The translations under genes and the position numbers were made by a program. Positions 7,180-13,649 of a stretch of DNA of 14,398 bases are shown piece by piece. The notes under the pieces are model-generated. The model ran no database searches. It saw only the letters and a program-made list of their open reading frames with translations, and was not told where the DNA came from. Position 1 is the first letter of the stretch. Every line of letters starts with the position of its first letter. This DNA comes from a bacterium (GTDB lineage: Bacteria > UBP15 > UBA6099 > DSWB01): positions 1 to 14,398 of the forward strand of contig JAGUYV010000159.1 of assembly GCA_020061125.1 (NCBI GenBank), given 5' to 3'.

Positions 7180-7207
7180 AGGACAACACAACGGACCGGG
7201 GTATACT
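7180..7207 (+). promoter_or_regulatory. Possible promoter of the HAD gene
   Basis: TATACT (7202-7207) matches a -10 box at five of six positions. Sixteen bases upstream AGGACA (7180-7185) matches the -35 at four of six. Transcription would begin near 7214, about 24 bases before ATG 7238. Confidence 0.35.
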
Positions 7208-7237
7208 GATCCGCAGAACGGGAAACGGAACCGCTTC

Positions 7238-8098
7238 ATGCACGCACCGGACAGAAAACGGCTGAAACTCGATGGACTCGTACAGGTCTCCGAGCCGGTC
7301 TGGATCCGCGGCCATGGCGGGGAACTGGCCGCGCGCCTGCGCGGGGCGGACCTCGTTGCCAGCGATGTGGACGAATGCATGCTGCCGTTCATCGGCCAGG
7401 CCCGGGCCGGGCTGTATGTGCTGCGCCGCGTGCTGGGCAGCGCGGGCACGCCCGGCGAAATCCGCCTAGCAGCGCGCATGAGCGCACGCGCTGCATCCCT
7501 GCTCACACAAAAAACCTACCACAAAGTCACGGGCTGGGGCCAGAACTCGCGCCTCATCATGCAATTCGAGGATTTCGTCAAGGGCGCTCCCATGAAGTAT
7601 TTCTCGTCCAGCGCGCGCAAACTGGTTCATCAGGGCCTGCCCGGCGTGGCTGAAACCGTGCGCGTTTTCAACAGCCAGGACATTCCGTTCGGCATGATCA
7701 GCCTGGGTGTGGACCTGGTCATCGAGCCATACCGCGAGCACCTCGAAACCAGGCACGGCGTGCGCGTGGCGTTCACCGACTGCACGCGCACCAGCCACAG
7801 CGACGGCCGGTTCCAGGGCTACGACCCCGAGCGCACTTTGAGCATGCCCGAGCACAAGGCCGCGCGCGTGCGCGCCCGGGTGCAGGAATACGGCGCGCAG
7901 CGCCCCCTGGTCATCGGACACGACCGCGACGACATGGGCATGTTCCGCGCCGCGCGCGACCTCGGCGGCCTGTGCATGGGCTTCAACCCCGTGCCCGACA
8001 CCTACCCCCTGCTCGACATCGCCGTATTCGCAGACACCTGGCACGCCGTGGCCGACTACCTTGCCACGGTTTTCAAGCCAGCCCCCGCCGCCATCTGA
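7238..8098 (+). CDS. HAD-superfamily phosphatase-like protein
   Basis: This 286-aa soluble protein shows the HAD fold motifs. Motif I is DVDE (Asp43 nucleophile, Asp45) in ADLVASDVDECMLPF. Motif II is Ser155 in FGMISLG, motif III probably Lys207 in MPEHKAAR, and motif IV is GHDRDDMGMF (Asp229, Asp232). The sequence between motifs I and II (about 110 residues, mostly helical) would be a C1 cap, as in phosphoserine phosphatase-like enzymes. The usual Thr after the second motif I Asp is missing (DVDEC rather than DxDGT). No signal peptide is seen. The start has only a weak GGGAAACGGA upstream but no better alternative. The gene stands alone between two minus-strand units, so context does not give its substrate. 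Confidence 0.75.
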   Translation: MHAPDRKRLKLDGLVQVSEPVWIRGHGGELAARLRGADLVASDVDECMLPFIGQARAGLYVLRRVLGSAGTPGEIRLAARMSARAASLLTQKTYHKVTGWGQNSRLIMQFEDFVKGAPMKYFSSSARKLVHQGLPGVAETVRVFNSQDIPFGMISLGVDLVIEPYREHLETRHGVRVAFTDCTRTSHSDGRFQGYDPERTLSMPEHKAARVRARVQEYGAQRPLVIGHDRDDMGMFRAARDLGGLCMGFNPVPDTYPLLDIAVFADTWHAVADYLATVFKPAPAAI

Positions 8099-8160
8099 CA
8101 CATATCCCATCCGCTTCCGGCCGACAGGCTCTTCTGTGCTTATGCCATGAAACGCAGTAT

Positions 8161-8189
8161 CAAGGCGTGGCTACGCCATGAGGTTTTTT
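8161..8189 (+). terminator. Probable intrinsic terminator after the HAD gene
   Basis: CAAGGCGT (8161-8168) pairs with ACGCCATG (8173-8180) at seven of eight positions around a four-base loop. AGG and six T residues (8184-8189) follow. It overlaps the last codons of the convergent receiver gene. The minus-strand reading lacks a T-tract, so it should act only on the plus strand. Confidence 0.5.
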
Positions 8190-8572
8190 ATAGTGGAAAG
8201 CAGGATTCGCGAGTCAATAGGTTTTTCGATGAAGGCATCTGGTGGAGAGGTCTGGCGGCCGCCGTTGCCGCCGGGGTTCATGGGGATGTAGTCGCCGGGG
8301 TTTGCGCCGGAGATGACCACCACGGGCAGGGCTGCGCAGGGTTCATGGCTGCGCAGCTCGCGATACACGCGCACTCCGGTTTTGTTGGGCATGAGCAGGT
8401 CCAGGGTGACCAGGTCCGGGCTTTCGTGGCGCACGAGTTCAAGTACGCGGTCCGGGCTGGTGGTGGAGACCACGGTGTAGCCGTTGTCTTCGAAGAGCAT
8501 GGTGAGGAAAGCCACAGTGTCCGGCTCGTCGTCCACAATGAGGATTTTTTTGCGTGGCGCGGTCTGGGGCAT
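8171..8572 (-). CDS. Stand-alone response regulator receiver protein
   Basis: This 133-aa CheY-like receiver has no output domain. The acidic pair is in ILIVDDEPD (Asp14, Asp15), the phosphoacceptor is Asp57 in DLVTLDLLMPNKTG, the switch Ser88 is in PVVVISGA, and Lys117 is in FIEKP. A short insertion rich in Gly, Asn and Pro (about residues 91-111) lies after beta-4, which is unusual. It starts 18 bases after the kinase stop, so the two are a cognate pair in one operon. A lone receiver next to Hmc-like redox genes recalls Rrf1 of the Desulfovibrio vulgaris hmc operon; equivalence is inferred. How the signal leaves this protein is not visible here. Confidence 0.9.
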   Translation of the reverse strand: MPQTAPRKKILIVDDEPDTVAFLTMLFEDNGYTVVSTTSPDRVLELVRHESPDLVTLDLLMPNKTGVRVYRELRSHEPCAALPVVVISGANPGDYIPMNPGGNGGRQTSPPDAFIEKPIDSRILLSTIKNLMA

Positions 8573-8590
8573 GGGTTTGCCCGGGGCGCA

Positions 8591-10069
8591 TTATATCAGC
8601 CCCGCGATTTCCTCCACATCAAGTTCGGGCGTGAGCGTGCCCGGGACCAAGGTTTTGGTGCGCGGGATGCGCACGGTGAACCGTGCGCCCTGCCCCGGTT
8701 CGGACTCCACGGAGATCGCGCCCCCGTGCTTGAGCACGATTTTATTGGACAGGAACAGCCCCAGGCCCGTGCCGCCGGTTCCCTTGGATGAAAAGAACAG
8801 GGTAAAGAGCTTTTCGCGGGTTTCGCGATCCATGCCGATGCCGTTGTCGCTGACCTCGAAGACCAGGAACCCGTCTTCCGCGCACACGCGCAGCGACACG
8901 GCGTGGCCGGATTTCTGTTTGTCCACGCGGCAGGCGTCCAGAGCGTTTTCGAGGATGTTGACGAGCACGGAGCGGATGGCTTTGGGGTCTGCTTCCAGAG
9001 CACCGATGTCTCCGGGACATTCGCAGGAGAAGGCTACCCCGTTGCGCGCGGCGCGGGCTTCCATGAGTTCGCGCAGTTCGGCCACAAGTTCGCAGGCGTT
9101 CATGATGGCCCAGTCCGGCTCGCGGTCCTTGGCGTAGTAAAGGATGTCGAGGACAAGGGAGCGGACTTTGCCGACATTGCGCTTGACCATGTCCCAGCCC
9201 GAGCGCACGCGCGCGGTGTCGCCAAGCTCCAGGCCCGAGTCCACGGCGTAGATGCCGCCGTCCAGTCCCATGAGCAGCCCCTTGACCCCGTGGGACAGGG
9301 AGCTGACGAGCAGGCCTATGGAGGTGAGTTGGGACTGGAGCTGGCGGATCTGGGTGATGTCCGTGGACATTTCCATAACTGCAGTGATGTTGCCCGCGCT
9401 GTCGCGCACCGGCGCCGTGTAGCAGACCACATTGATTTTTACGCCCTGCTTGGTGGTGACGACTTCCTCGGAGCGGCGCACCTGGCCGTCCTCGAAGGTT
9501 TCCGCAACGGGGCACGGGTAGCACTGCTCGTCGCGATGTTTGTAGACTTCGTAGCAGAAGCGGCCCTGCGGTTCGCCGAAGTGCTCGCGGAAAAGGCGAT
9601 TGGTTTCGAGGAGCTTGAAGTCGCGGTCCTGGATGGTGATGAAGCAGGGTACTTCCTCAAAAAGCAGGCGGTATCGCTCGGTTTCCTCGCGGAGCCTGTC
9701 CTGGAGGAAAGCGACCTCGGAAATGTCCGTAGACATCTCTATGACATAGCGGATGCCGCCGTCTTTTTCCACCAGCGGCGCAAGGTGCATCATGTAACTG
9801 ATGGGTTCGCCGTCGCGGTCCACGCCTGTTTCGCGGGTGACGCGCACCTGGCCGTCCTCGAAGGTCCGGGTTGCCTGGCAGGTGTCGCACGGCTCGGTGC
9901 GGTTCTTGTACACCTCGTAGCAGTAGCGGCCCTGCCAGGCCCCGAATGTCTCTTCGAGGTTTTCATTGGCCTCGACGATGCGGTAGTCCCGGTCTATCAC
10001 CGAAATGCTTACCGGCACCTGGTGAAACAGTTCAGCCCGGATCCACCGTTTGAGATCGGTGTCGATCAT
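8591..10069 (-). CDS. Tandem-PAS sensor histidine kinase with C-x10-C-x2-C motifs
   Basis: This 492-aa cytoplasmic kinase has no membrane segment. PAS1 covers about residues 14-120 and PAS2 about 131-245. Each holds the same cysteine pattern within nearly the same sequence: RYCYEVYKNRTEPCDTC (Cys50, Cys61, Cys64) and RFCYEVYKHRDEQCYPC (Cys172, Cys183, Cys186), each followed by a TFEDGQVR segment. The likely phosphorylated His260 is in SSLSHGVKGLLMGLDGG, an atypical H-box without the usual E/D-x-R/K-x-P. The ATPase domain has the N-box (NILENALDAC), G1 DNGIGM (408-413), F-box FFSSK and G2 GTGGTGLGL. The start is taken at ATG 10069 with GGGGG six bases upstream; an in-frame GTG at 10105 is possible. 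It lies downstream of the CCG iron-sulfur gene and just before the receiver. Redox or metal sensing through the cysteines is inferred. Confidence 0.9.
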   Translation of the reverse strand: MIDTDLKRWIRAELFHQVPVSISVIDRDYRIVEANENLEETFGAWQGRYCYEVYKNRTEPCDTCQATRTFEDGQVRVTRETGVDRDGEPISYMMHLAPLVEKDGGIRYVIEMSTDISEVAFLQDRLREETERYRLLFEEVPCFITIQDRDFKLLETNRLFREHFGEPQGRFCYEVYKHRDEQCYPCPVAETFEDGQVRRSEEVVTTKQGVKINVVCYTAPVRDSAGNITAVMEMSTDITQIRQLQSQLTSIGLLVSSLSHGVKGLLMGLDGGIYAVDSGLELGDTARVRSGWDMVKRNVGKVRSLVLDILYYAKDREPDWAIMNACELVAELRELMEARAARNGVAFSCECPGDIGALEADPKAIRSVLVNILENALDACRVDKQKSGHAVSLRVCAEDGFLVFEVSDNGIGMDRETREKLFTLFFSSKGTGGTGLGLFLSNKIVLKHGGAISVESEPGQGARFTVRIPRTKTLVPGTLTPELDVEEIAGLI

Positions 10070-10103
10070 GCGACGCCCCCGATTCTCGTTTTGGATTTCC
10101 ACC

Positions 10104-10117
10104 ACCCGGTTCCGGGT
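10104..10117. repeat. 14-bp perfect palindrome between iron-sulfur protein and kinase genes
   Basis: ACCCGGTTCCGGGT is its own reverse complement and sits directly after the stop codon of the CCG iron-sulfur gene. It has no T-tract, so it is not a standard terminator. It may be a short RNA hairpin that separates expression of redox and signalling genes, or chance in GC-rich DNA. Confidence 0.4.
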
Positions 10118-11734
10118 TTACACGATTTCGTCCCAGTCAATGAAGTTGGGTTTCACATCCACCATGGCGTTCACTATGAGCTCCACGAGGCCGCCGTAGG
10201 TGATGCCCGCGCCGTTCCACAGATCGTAGTTGGCGATGAGGTCGCGAATCTGGCCCTTGCAGTTGGAGCATGGGGCGCAGACATATTTCTTGGTTTCCGG
10301 CTCGATCTGGTCCTGGAACGCGCCCAGGATCTGTGAGACTTTCTTGCGGCCGGAGATTTTGTAGCGCCAGTCCGAGAAGTTGTGCCCGGAATGGATGGCG
10401 AAGCCGCTGCCGCCGCCGCAGCAGTAGTTGTTCACGCCGTGCGGGGTCATTTCGCGGAATTGCGGACAAATTTCGTGCAGCACCTCACGCTGGGGCATGA
10501 CGATTCCCATGAGGCGCGTGAGGTTGCAGGGGTCGTGCAGGGTGACCGGGAAGTTGTTCCTGCTGGGATCGAGCTTAAGGGTTTTTGTTTTGACCAGATC
10601 GCGCAGCAGAGGGAAGCAGGATTCGCGCGGAATGTTGAGATCGCCCGTGAGCACGCGGTCGGCGATGACCATGAGCGCCTTGGTGGCGTGTCCGCATTCG
10701 CCGAGCACGATGCGCTTAACGCCGAGTTCCTTGGCCACGGCTGCATGCTTGAGCACCACGCGCGAGTATTGGAAATCGTCGTAGAACAGGCCGTAGTTGA
10801 TGTTGTCGTAGGCCAGAGCCTCGGAGGACATGGTCCAGTCCAGGCCCGCGGCCGTGAAAATCGTGGTGAATGCGCCGATGTTTTCGGGCCATGCCATGAT
10901 CTCGCCGGCATTGTGGATGAGCAGGATGTCCGCGCCCTTTTTGTCCCACACGGTCTTGAGGTTCATGCCGGTTTTTTCGCTCATGTCCTCGTCAATGAAC
11001 TCAATGTTGTCCTTGACGATTTCGGGGTTCATGCCTGTGGAGGAACCGACCTTGAGCTGGAGCATGGAGCCGCGGTCGTGCAGTTCGCTGGTGTAGATGT
11101 TCAGTTCCTGGCTCATGAGCTTGCGGATTTCACGCGCCACCAGGGCGTTGTCCGCGCCGATGGGGCAGGTCTGCGCGCAGCGGCGGCACAGGTTGCAGCG
11201 GTAGGCCAGCTCGGCCAGGCGGCACACGGCGGTCCATGTGAGGGGAATGTCCCCGCCGCTCTTCCATTGCTTGTGATATTTGCCGCTGGGCTTGACATAG
11301 TCCTGATAGATGCGGCGCAGGGTTTCCGAGCGGTAGGTTGGGCGGTAGATTTCGTTTCTGCCGCTGGCCTCGTAGATGTGGCACGCCTCATTGCAGGTCT
11401 GGCACCGGGCGCAGTGCTCCATGGTGGCCACGAACGGTTGCAGGAAGCCCCAGTTGTTGTGCTTGTCGAACAGCTTTTCGAGTCCGTTCAGAAACCGGCG
11501 CACGAGCTGCTGCTCTTCCTGTTTGGACCCCGGCTTGGGGATGTTCAGAATGAGGGTGTCGTCCAGCGAGGCCTCATATTTTTCGCGTGCCTCGGGCTTG
11601 AGGGGCATCCAGTCCTTCTCGGGCCGGTTCAGGGGTTTGGGCAGGGGCATGAGATCCGCGGGATCCACATGGGCGAGCTGCCCGTTCTGCTTATGGATAT
11701 CATTGAGGCTGATGCGTTTCTTTGTCTTGCCCAT
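10118..11734 (-). CDS. HdrD/DsrK/HmcF-like iron-sulfur protein with CCG domain
   Basis: This 538-aa cytoplasmic subunit is predicted to catalyse or relay two-electron thiol/disulfide chemistry coupled to a membrane cytochrome. It has two ferredoxin-type clusters: CARCQTCNEAC (Cys108, 111, 114, 118) and CNLCRRCAQTCP (Cys180, 183, 186, 190). A CCG domain follows with Cys403 (HDPCN), Cys438-Cys439 (CCGGGSG) and CAPCSNC (Cys486, 489, 492), the ligands of the non-cubane cluster in heterodisulfide reductase HdrB/HdrD. Cys346 in LGECGH is also conserved in DsrK-like proteins. The length is closer to DsrK (about 550 aa) than to HmcF (about 460 aa). The start ATG 11734 follows AAGGAGGG and comes two bases after the cytochrome b stop, implying a stoichiometric pair. 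The true substrate (DsrC-like trisulfide, ferredoxin or other) is unknown. Confidence 0.85.
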   Translation of the reverse strand: MGKTKKRISLNDIHKQNGQLAHVDPADLMPLPKPLNRPEKDWMPLKPEAREKYEASLDDTLILNIPKPGSKQEEQQLVRRFLNGLEKLFDKHNNWGFLQPFVATMEHCARCQTCNEACHIYEASGRNEIYRPTYRSETLRRIYQDYVKPSGKYHKQWKSGGDIPLTWTAVCRLAELAYRCNLCRRCAQTCPIGADNALVAREIRKLMSQELNIYTSELHDRGSMLQLKVGSSTGMNPEIVKDNIEFIDEDMSEKTGMNLKTVWDKKGADILLIHNAGEIMAWPENIGAFTTIFTAAGLDWTMSSEALAYDNINYGLFYDDFQYSRVVLKHAAVAKELGVKRIVLGECGHATKALMVIADRVLTGDLNIPRESCFPLLRDLVKTKTLKLDPSRNNFPVTLHDPCNLTRLMGIVMPQREVLHEICPQFREMTPHGVNNYCCGGGSGFAIHSGHNFSDWRYKISGRKKVSQILGAFQDQIEPETKKYVCAPCSNCKGQIRDLIANYDLWNGAGITYGGLVELIVNAMVDVKPNFIDWDEIV

Positions 11735-11736
11735 GA

Positions 11737-12681
11737 TCAGGCGCCCTCCTTGAGGTTGGTGACATCCGTGGTGGCTACTTGCGCCCATGTCTTGGCTTCG
11801 CCCTTGGGGTTGATGTGGTCGGCGGACCAGGTCACGGGATAGTTGAGCACCTCGCCGATGCGCGCTTCGAAAGCACTGCCCGGCAGGTTGGGCGCATCAT
11901 CCCAGCGGATGTTGTGATAGGTGAAATATTTGACGACAAAGTGCGCCATATGCGTGAGGGGGATATAGGCCACGGCCAGGGACGCGAGCAGGATGGCCAT
12001 TGGCGCGAGCGCTCCCCCGGGAGTGTAGGCCAGGTCCAGGGTGAGCACGCTGGCGACCCATGTGCGCAGACCCGCGAATGACGGGTCCGCGATACCAACG
12101 GCGAGCAGCAGCGCGAACGAGCCGCCGAGGAATATCAGGTTGAACAGATCCGCGGGCTTGGTGTAATCCTTGAGATTTTCATCGAACAGCCGCCGGTGCA
12201 GAAGACCCGCCGCGCCAATGATGCCCAGAATCATGCCGAAGAACCCGGAAAGTATGGTCAGGTAATAAACAATGGCGCCGGCCGCACCGCCGCTGGCGCT
12301 CACGCTCATGCCCGCAATCTGCATGACCGCGCCCGCATTCAGCAGCACAAGGAAGCCGATCATGTTGTACATGCCGAAATGGAACGGGAAACTGCGGAAC
12401 CACAGGGGTTTGTTATGATGCCACACCGCCGACAGGAACAGCATTTCCGGCAGCATGTGCTTGGCCTCGGACACCCTGTCCACGGTGCGGGGCTTTTTGT
12501 ACCACTCGGTTTCCTCGAAGAACGAGCCGCCGTAGTGCGCCTTGTGCCCCTCGTGCGCCACGGGATACAGCTCCCAGCGCAGGTGCAGGGGCATGGACTT
12601 GTAGCGATGGAACTTCACGCCCACCGCGATGACGAACACGGCCAGGCACGCATAGGTGATGATGTGCAGCAGAATGCCCAT
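11737..12681 (-). CDS. NarI/HmcE/DsrM-like membrane cytochrome b
   Basis: This 314-aa integral membrane protein should bind heme b and exchange electrons with menaquinol. Hydrophobic segments lie at about residues 4-22, 103-125, 138-160, 180-198 and 225-249, the five-helix pattern of the NarI-like family. Candidate heme ligands are His101 (PFHFGMYNM), His162 (LLHRR), and His244/His247 (THMAHF). A hydrophilic stretch at residues 23-80 follows the first helix. The start ATG 12681 has AAGGAGG at ideal distance. It is 26 bases after the Rrf2 gene stop and two bases before the CCG iron-sulfur gene. The pairing with an HdrD-like subunit matches HmcE/HmcF, TmcC/TmcB and DsrM/DsrK. No multiheme cytochrome c is encoded in the visible operon, so the periplasmic partner is missing or elsewhere. 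Confidence 0.82.
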   Translation of the reverse strand: MGILLHIITYACLAVFVIAVGVKFHRYKSMPLHLRWELYPVAHEGHKAHYGGSFFEETEWYKKPRTVDRVSEAKHMLPEMLFLSAVWHHNKPLWFRSFPFHFGMYNMIGFLVLLNAGAVMQIAGMSVSASGGAAGAIVYYLTILSGFFGMILGIIGAAGLLHRRLFDENLKDYTKPADLFNLIFLGGSFALLLAVGIADPSFAGLRTWVASVLTLDLAYTPGGALAPMAILLASLAVAYIPLTHMAHFVVKYFTYHNIRWDDAPNLPGSAFEARIGEVLNYPVTWSADHINPKGEAKTWAQVATTDVTNLKEGA

Positions 12682-12707
12682 TGTTTCCTCCTTAGCGGAA
12701 TTGGTGT

Positions 12708-13199
12708 TTATTTAAATCTCGAACTGCAGAGATCCGGCAGGTCCAAATCCCCGGCGGCCACGAGCGCGCGGGCCGCCTGGCGTTCGCCGTACATTGCCAC
12801 CACATCGGCCAGGGTCTGCTGGTGAAGGGCTTTCTTGATAAGCGCGTTGATTTCCGAATACAGGGGCCTGCACTCGCACATTTCCGAGTGCATGCACGCG
12901 TCCGGGTCCAGCACGCAGTCCACCACATTGATGGGGCCTATGGCGGCCTCGATGATCTCGCCTACGGATATGTCCTCGGGCGATTTGGCCAACACATAAC
13001 CGCCTTTCTTGCCCGGAATGCCTCGGATGAGGCGGCTATTCTTGAGGGAAATGACGATTTGTTCGAGGTAGCGCTTGGAGATGCCCTGGCGGCCGGCCAC
13101 ATCCTTAAGGTGCAGAGGCTTGTCTTGCTCCTGGCCATGGCTCTGCGCGATGTCTATCATGAGTCTTAGGGCGTATCGCCCTCTGGTTGAAATTCTCAT
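12708..13199 (-). CDS. Rrf2-family transcriptional regulator
   Basis: This 163-aa winged-helix regulator opens with the family signature MRISTRGRYALRLMIDIA. It continues with the recognition region GISKRYLEQIVISLKNSRLIRG and the wing GKKGGYVLAKSPEDISVGEII. The cluster-binding segment has Cys95, Cys102, Cys108 and Cys110, with His104 nearby (C-x6-C-x5-C-x-C), close to the IscR pattern, so an Fe-S cluster is likely. The start ATG 13199 follows GAAGGGA. It is the first gene of the redox operon and is probably autoregulated through the 37-bp dyad in its leader. Rrf2, the founding member of the family, was described at the end of the D. vulgaris hmc operon, beside HmcE/HmcF-like genes; here the regulator is at the front instead. 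The C-terminal tail has one more Cys (LCSSRFK). Confidence 0.92.
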   Translation of the reverse strand: MRISTRGRYALRLMIDIAQSHGQEQDKPLHLKDVAGRQGISKRYLEQIVISLKNSRLIRGIPGKKGGYVLAKSPEDISVGEIIEAAIGPINVVDCVLDPDACMHSEMCECRPLYSEINALIKKALHQQTLADVVAMYGERQAARALVAAGDLDLPDLCSSRFK

Positions 13200-13224
13200 G
13201 GCATCCCTTCGTGGTCCGGCTAAA

Positions 13225-13261
13225 CACTACTAATGCGATAAACTTTATTGGTTTAATAGTG
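13225..13261. promoter_or_regulatory. 37-bp dyad between Rrf2 promoter and start, candidate operator
   Basis: The left half CACTACTAATGCGATAAA (13225-13242) and the reverse complement of the right half (CACTATTAAACCAATAAA) agree at 14 of 18 positions around C13243. The centre holds a perfect palindrome, ATAAACTTTAT (13238-13248), and the outer arms CACTAnTAA are nearly perfect. It abuts the Rrf2 -10 box and covers the start of transcription. Its length would fit two dimers. Confidence 0.6.
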
Positions 13262-13268
13262 GTATAAT
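13260..13268 (+). promoter_or_regulatory. Extended -10 element facing the other way
   Basis: TGGTATAAT is a perfect extended -10 (TGnTATAAT) on the plus strand and overlaps the minus-strand -10 box. It has no good -35. It may make this a bidirectional promoter that adds transcripts toward the membrane iron-sulfur gene. Confidence 0.35.
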
Positions 13269-13289
13269 GATTCGCCCCGCGGTTGTCAA
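13261..13289 (-). promoter_or_regulatory. Predicted promoter of the Rrf2-led redox operon
   Basis: On the minus strand TTGACA (13284-13289, perfect) and TATACC (13261-13266, four of six) are 17 bases apart. Transcription would start near 13254, leaving a leader of about 55 bases that contains the dyad. Confidence 0.6.
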
Positions 13290-13499
13290 CTGCCGGGTGA
13301 AAAAAATCACAAAAAAAACAGGGCCGTGTTTCCGGCGCGCATTTTCCGCCCATCATGGCGCGCCACCGGTTTTCATTAATGAATTGAAATCAATACATAA
13401 TATGCGTTGCGCACACTCCGTCCCGCACACGCGGGCGCGAAAGACTCCGCAACACCGTTTCCGGCTCGTTCTGTTTGCGAAAAATTTCTCAAAAAAATG
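13290..13499. other. AT-richer stretch between divergent promoters
   Basis: There is no supported gene. It contains a perfect 12-bp palindrome, TTCATTAATGAA (13372-13383), within TTTCA-N9-TGAAA arms, and two A-rich runs (about 13300-13320 and 13480-13497). The second run is just upstream of a consensus -35 and could act as an UP element. Confidence 0.45.
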
Positions 13500-13528
13500 T
13501 TGACACGCGCGGCCCGCGGCAGTATAGT
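13500..13528 (+). promoter_or_regulatory. Strong predicted promoter of the membrane iron-sulfur gene
   Basis: TTGACA (13500-13505, perfect) and TATAGT (13523-13528, five of six) are 17 bases apart, with an A-rich run directly upstream. Transcription would begin near 13535, giving a leader of about 115 bases before ATG 13650. Confidence 0.72.
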
Positions 13529-13531
13529 GGT

Positions 13532-13555
13532 ATTGTGTTACCTGTTTTCCACAAT
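13532..13555. repeat. Inverted repeat ATTGTG-N12-CACAAT at the predicted transcription start
   Basis: Perfect 6-bp arms at 13532-13537 and 13550-13555. It lies at the start of transcription, as a repressor site would. The half sites resemble CRP/FNR/HcpR-type TTGTG, but the spacing is too long for that family. Confidence 0.4.
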
Positions 13556-13574
13556 GCGCCCCGCTCCGGGGCGC
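13556..13574 (+). other. GC-rich leader hairpin
   Basis: GCGCCCCG and CGGGGCGC pair perfectly over eight bases around a three-base loop CTC, within the untranslated leader. No T-tract follows, so it is a stable RNA hairpin rather than a terminator. Confidence 0.5.
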
Positions 13575-13649
13575 GGCGCGCGGCGCTTCCAGCCGCTCGC
13601 CTCATCACTCCGGGCCGCTCAATATGCGCCGCCCCACGGGACCAGACTC

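Larger units (their letters stand above)
6920..7237. other. Divergent intergenic region between acylase and HAD genes
   Basis: There is no convincing gene in these 318 bases. The stretch near 7055-7200 is AT-richer than its surroundings. It holds an 8-bp perfect inverted repeat at 6975-7011 and a possible promoter for the HAD gene. A minus-strand promoter for the acylase may lie near 7060-7095, where TTGTTT and TATCCT are 16 bases apart, but that is weak. Confidence 0.5.

Noticed and set aside
8903-10336. Long plus-strand open frame of 477 codons opposite the kinase and iron-sulfur genes
   Set aside because: It is antisense to two genes with full domain signatures. Its composition (rich in Val, His, Gly, Ala) is typical of the reverse reading of GC-rich genes, and it has no recognisable domain.
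10382-11842. Plus-strand open frame of 486 codons opposite the CCG iron-sulfur gene
   Set aside because: It is a mirror of a gene with all expected cysteine motifs; there is no domain and no ribosome site supporting it.
13267-13503. 78-codon plus-strand frame between the divergent promoters
   Set aside because: Its ATG overlaps the end of a -10 element so it would precede the transcription start. It has no ribosome site and shows no family signature.
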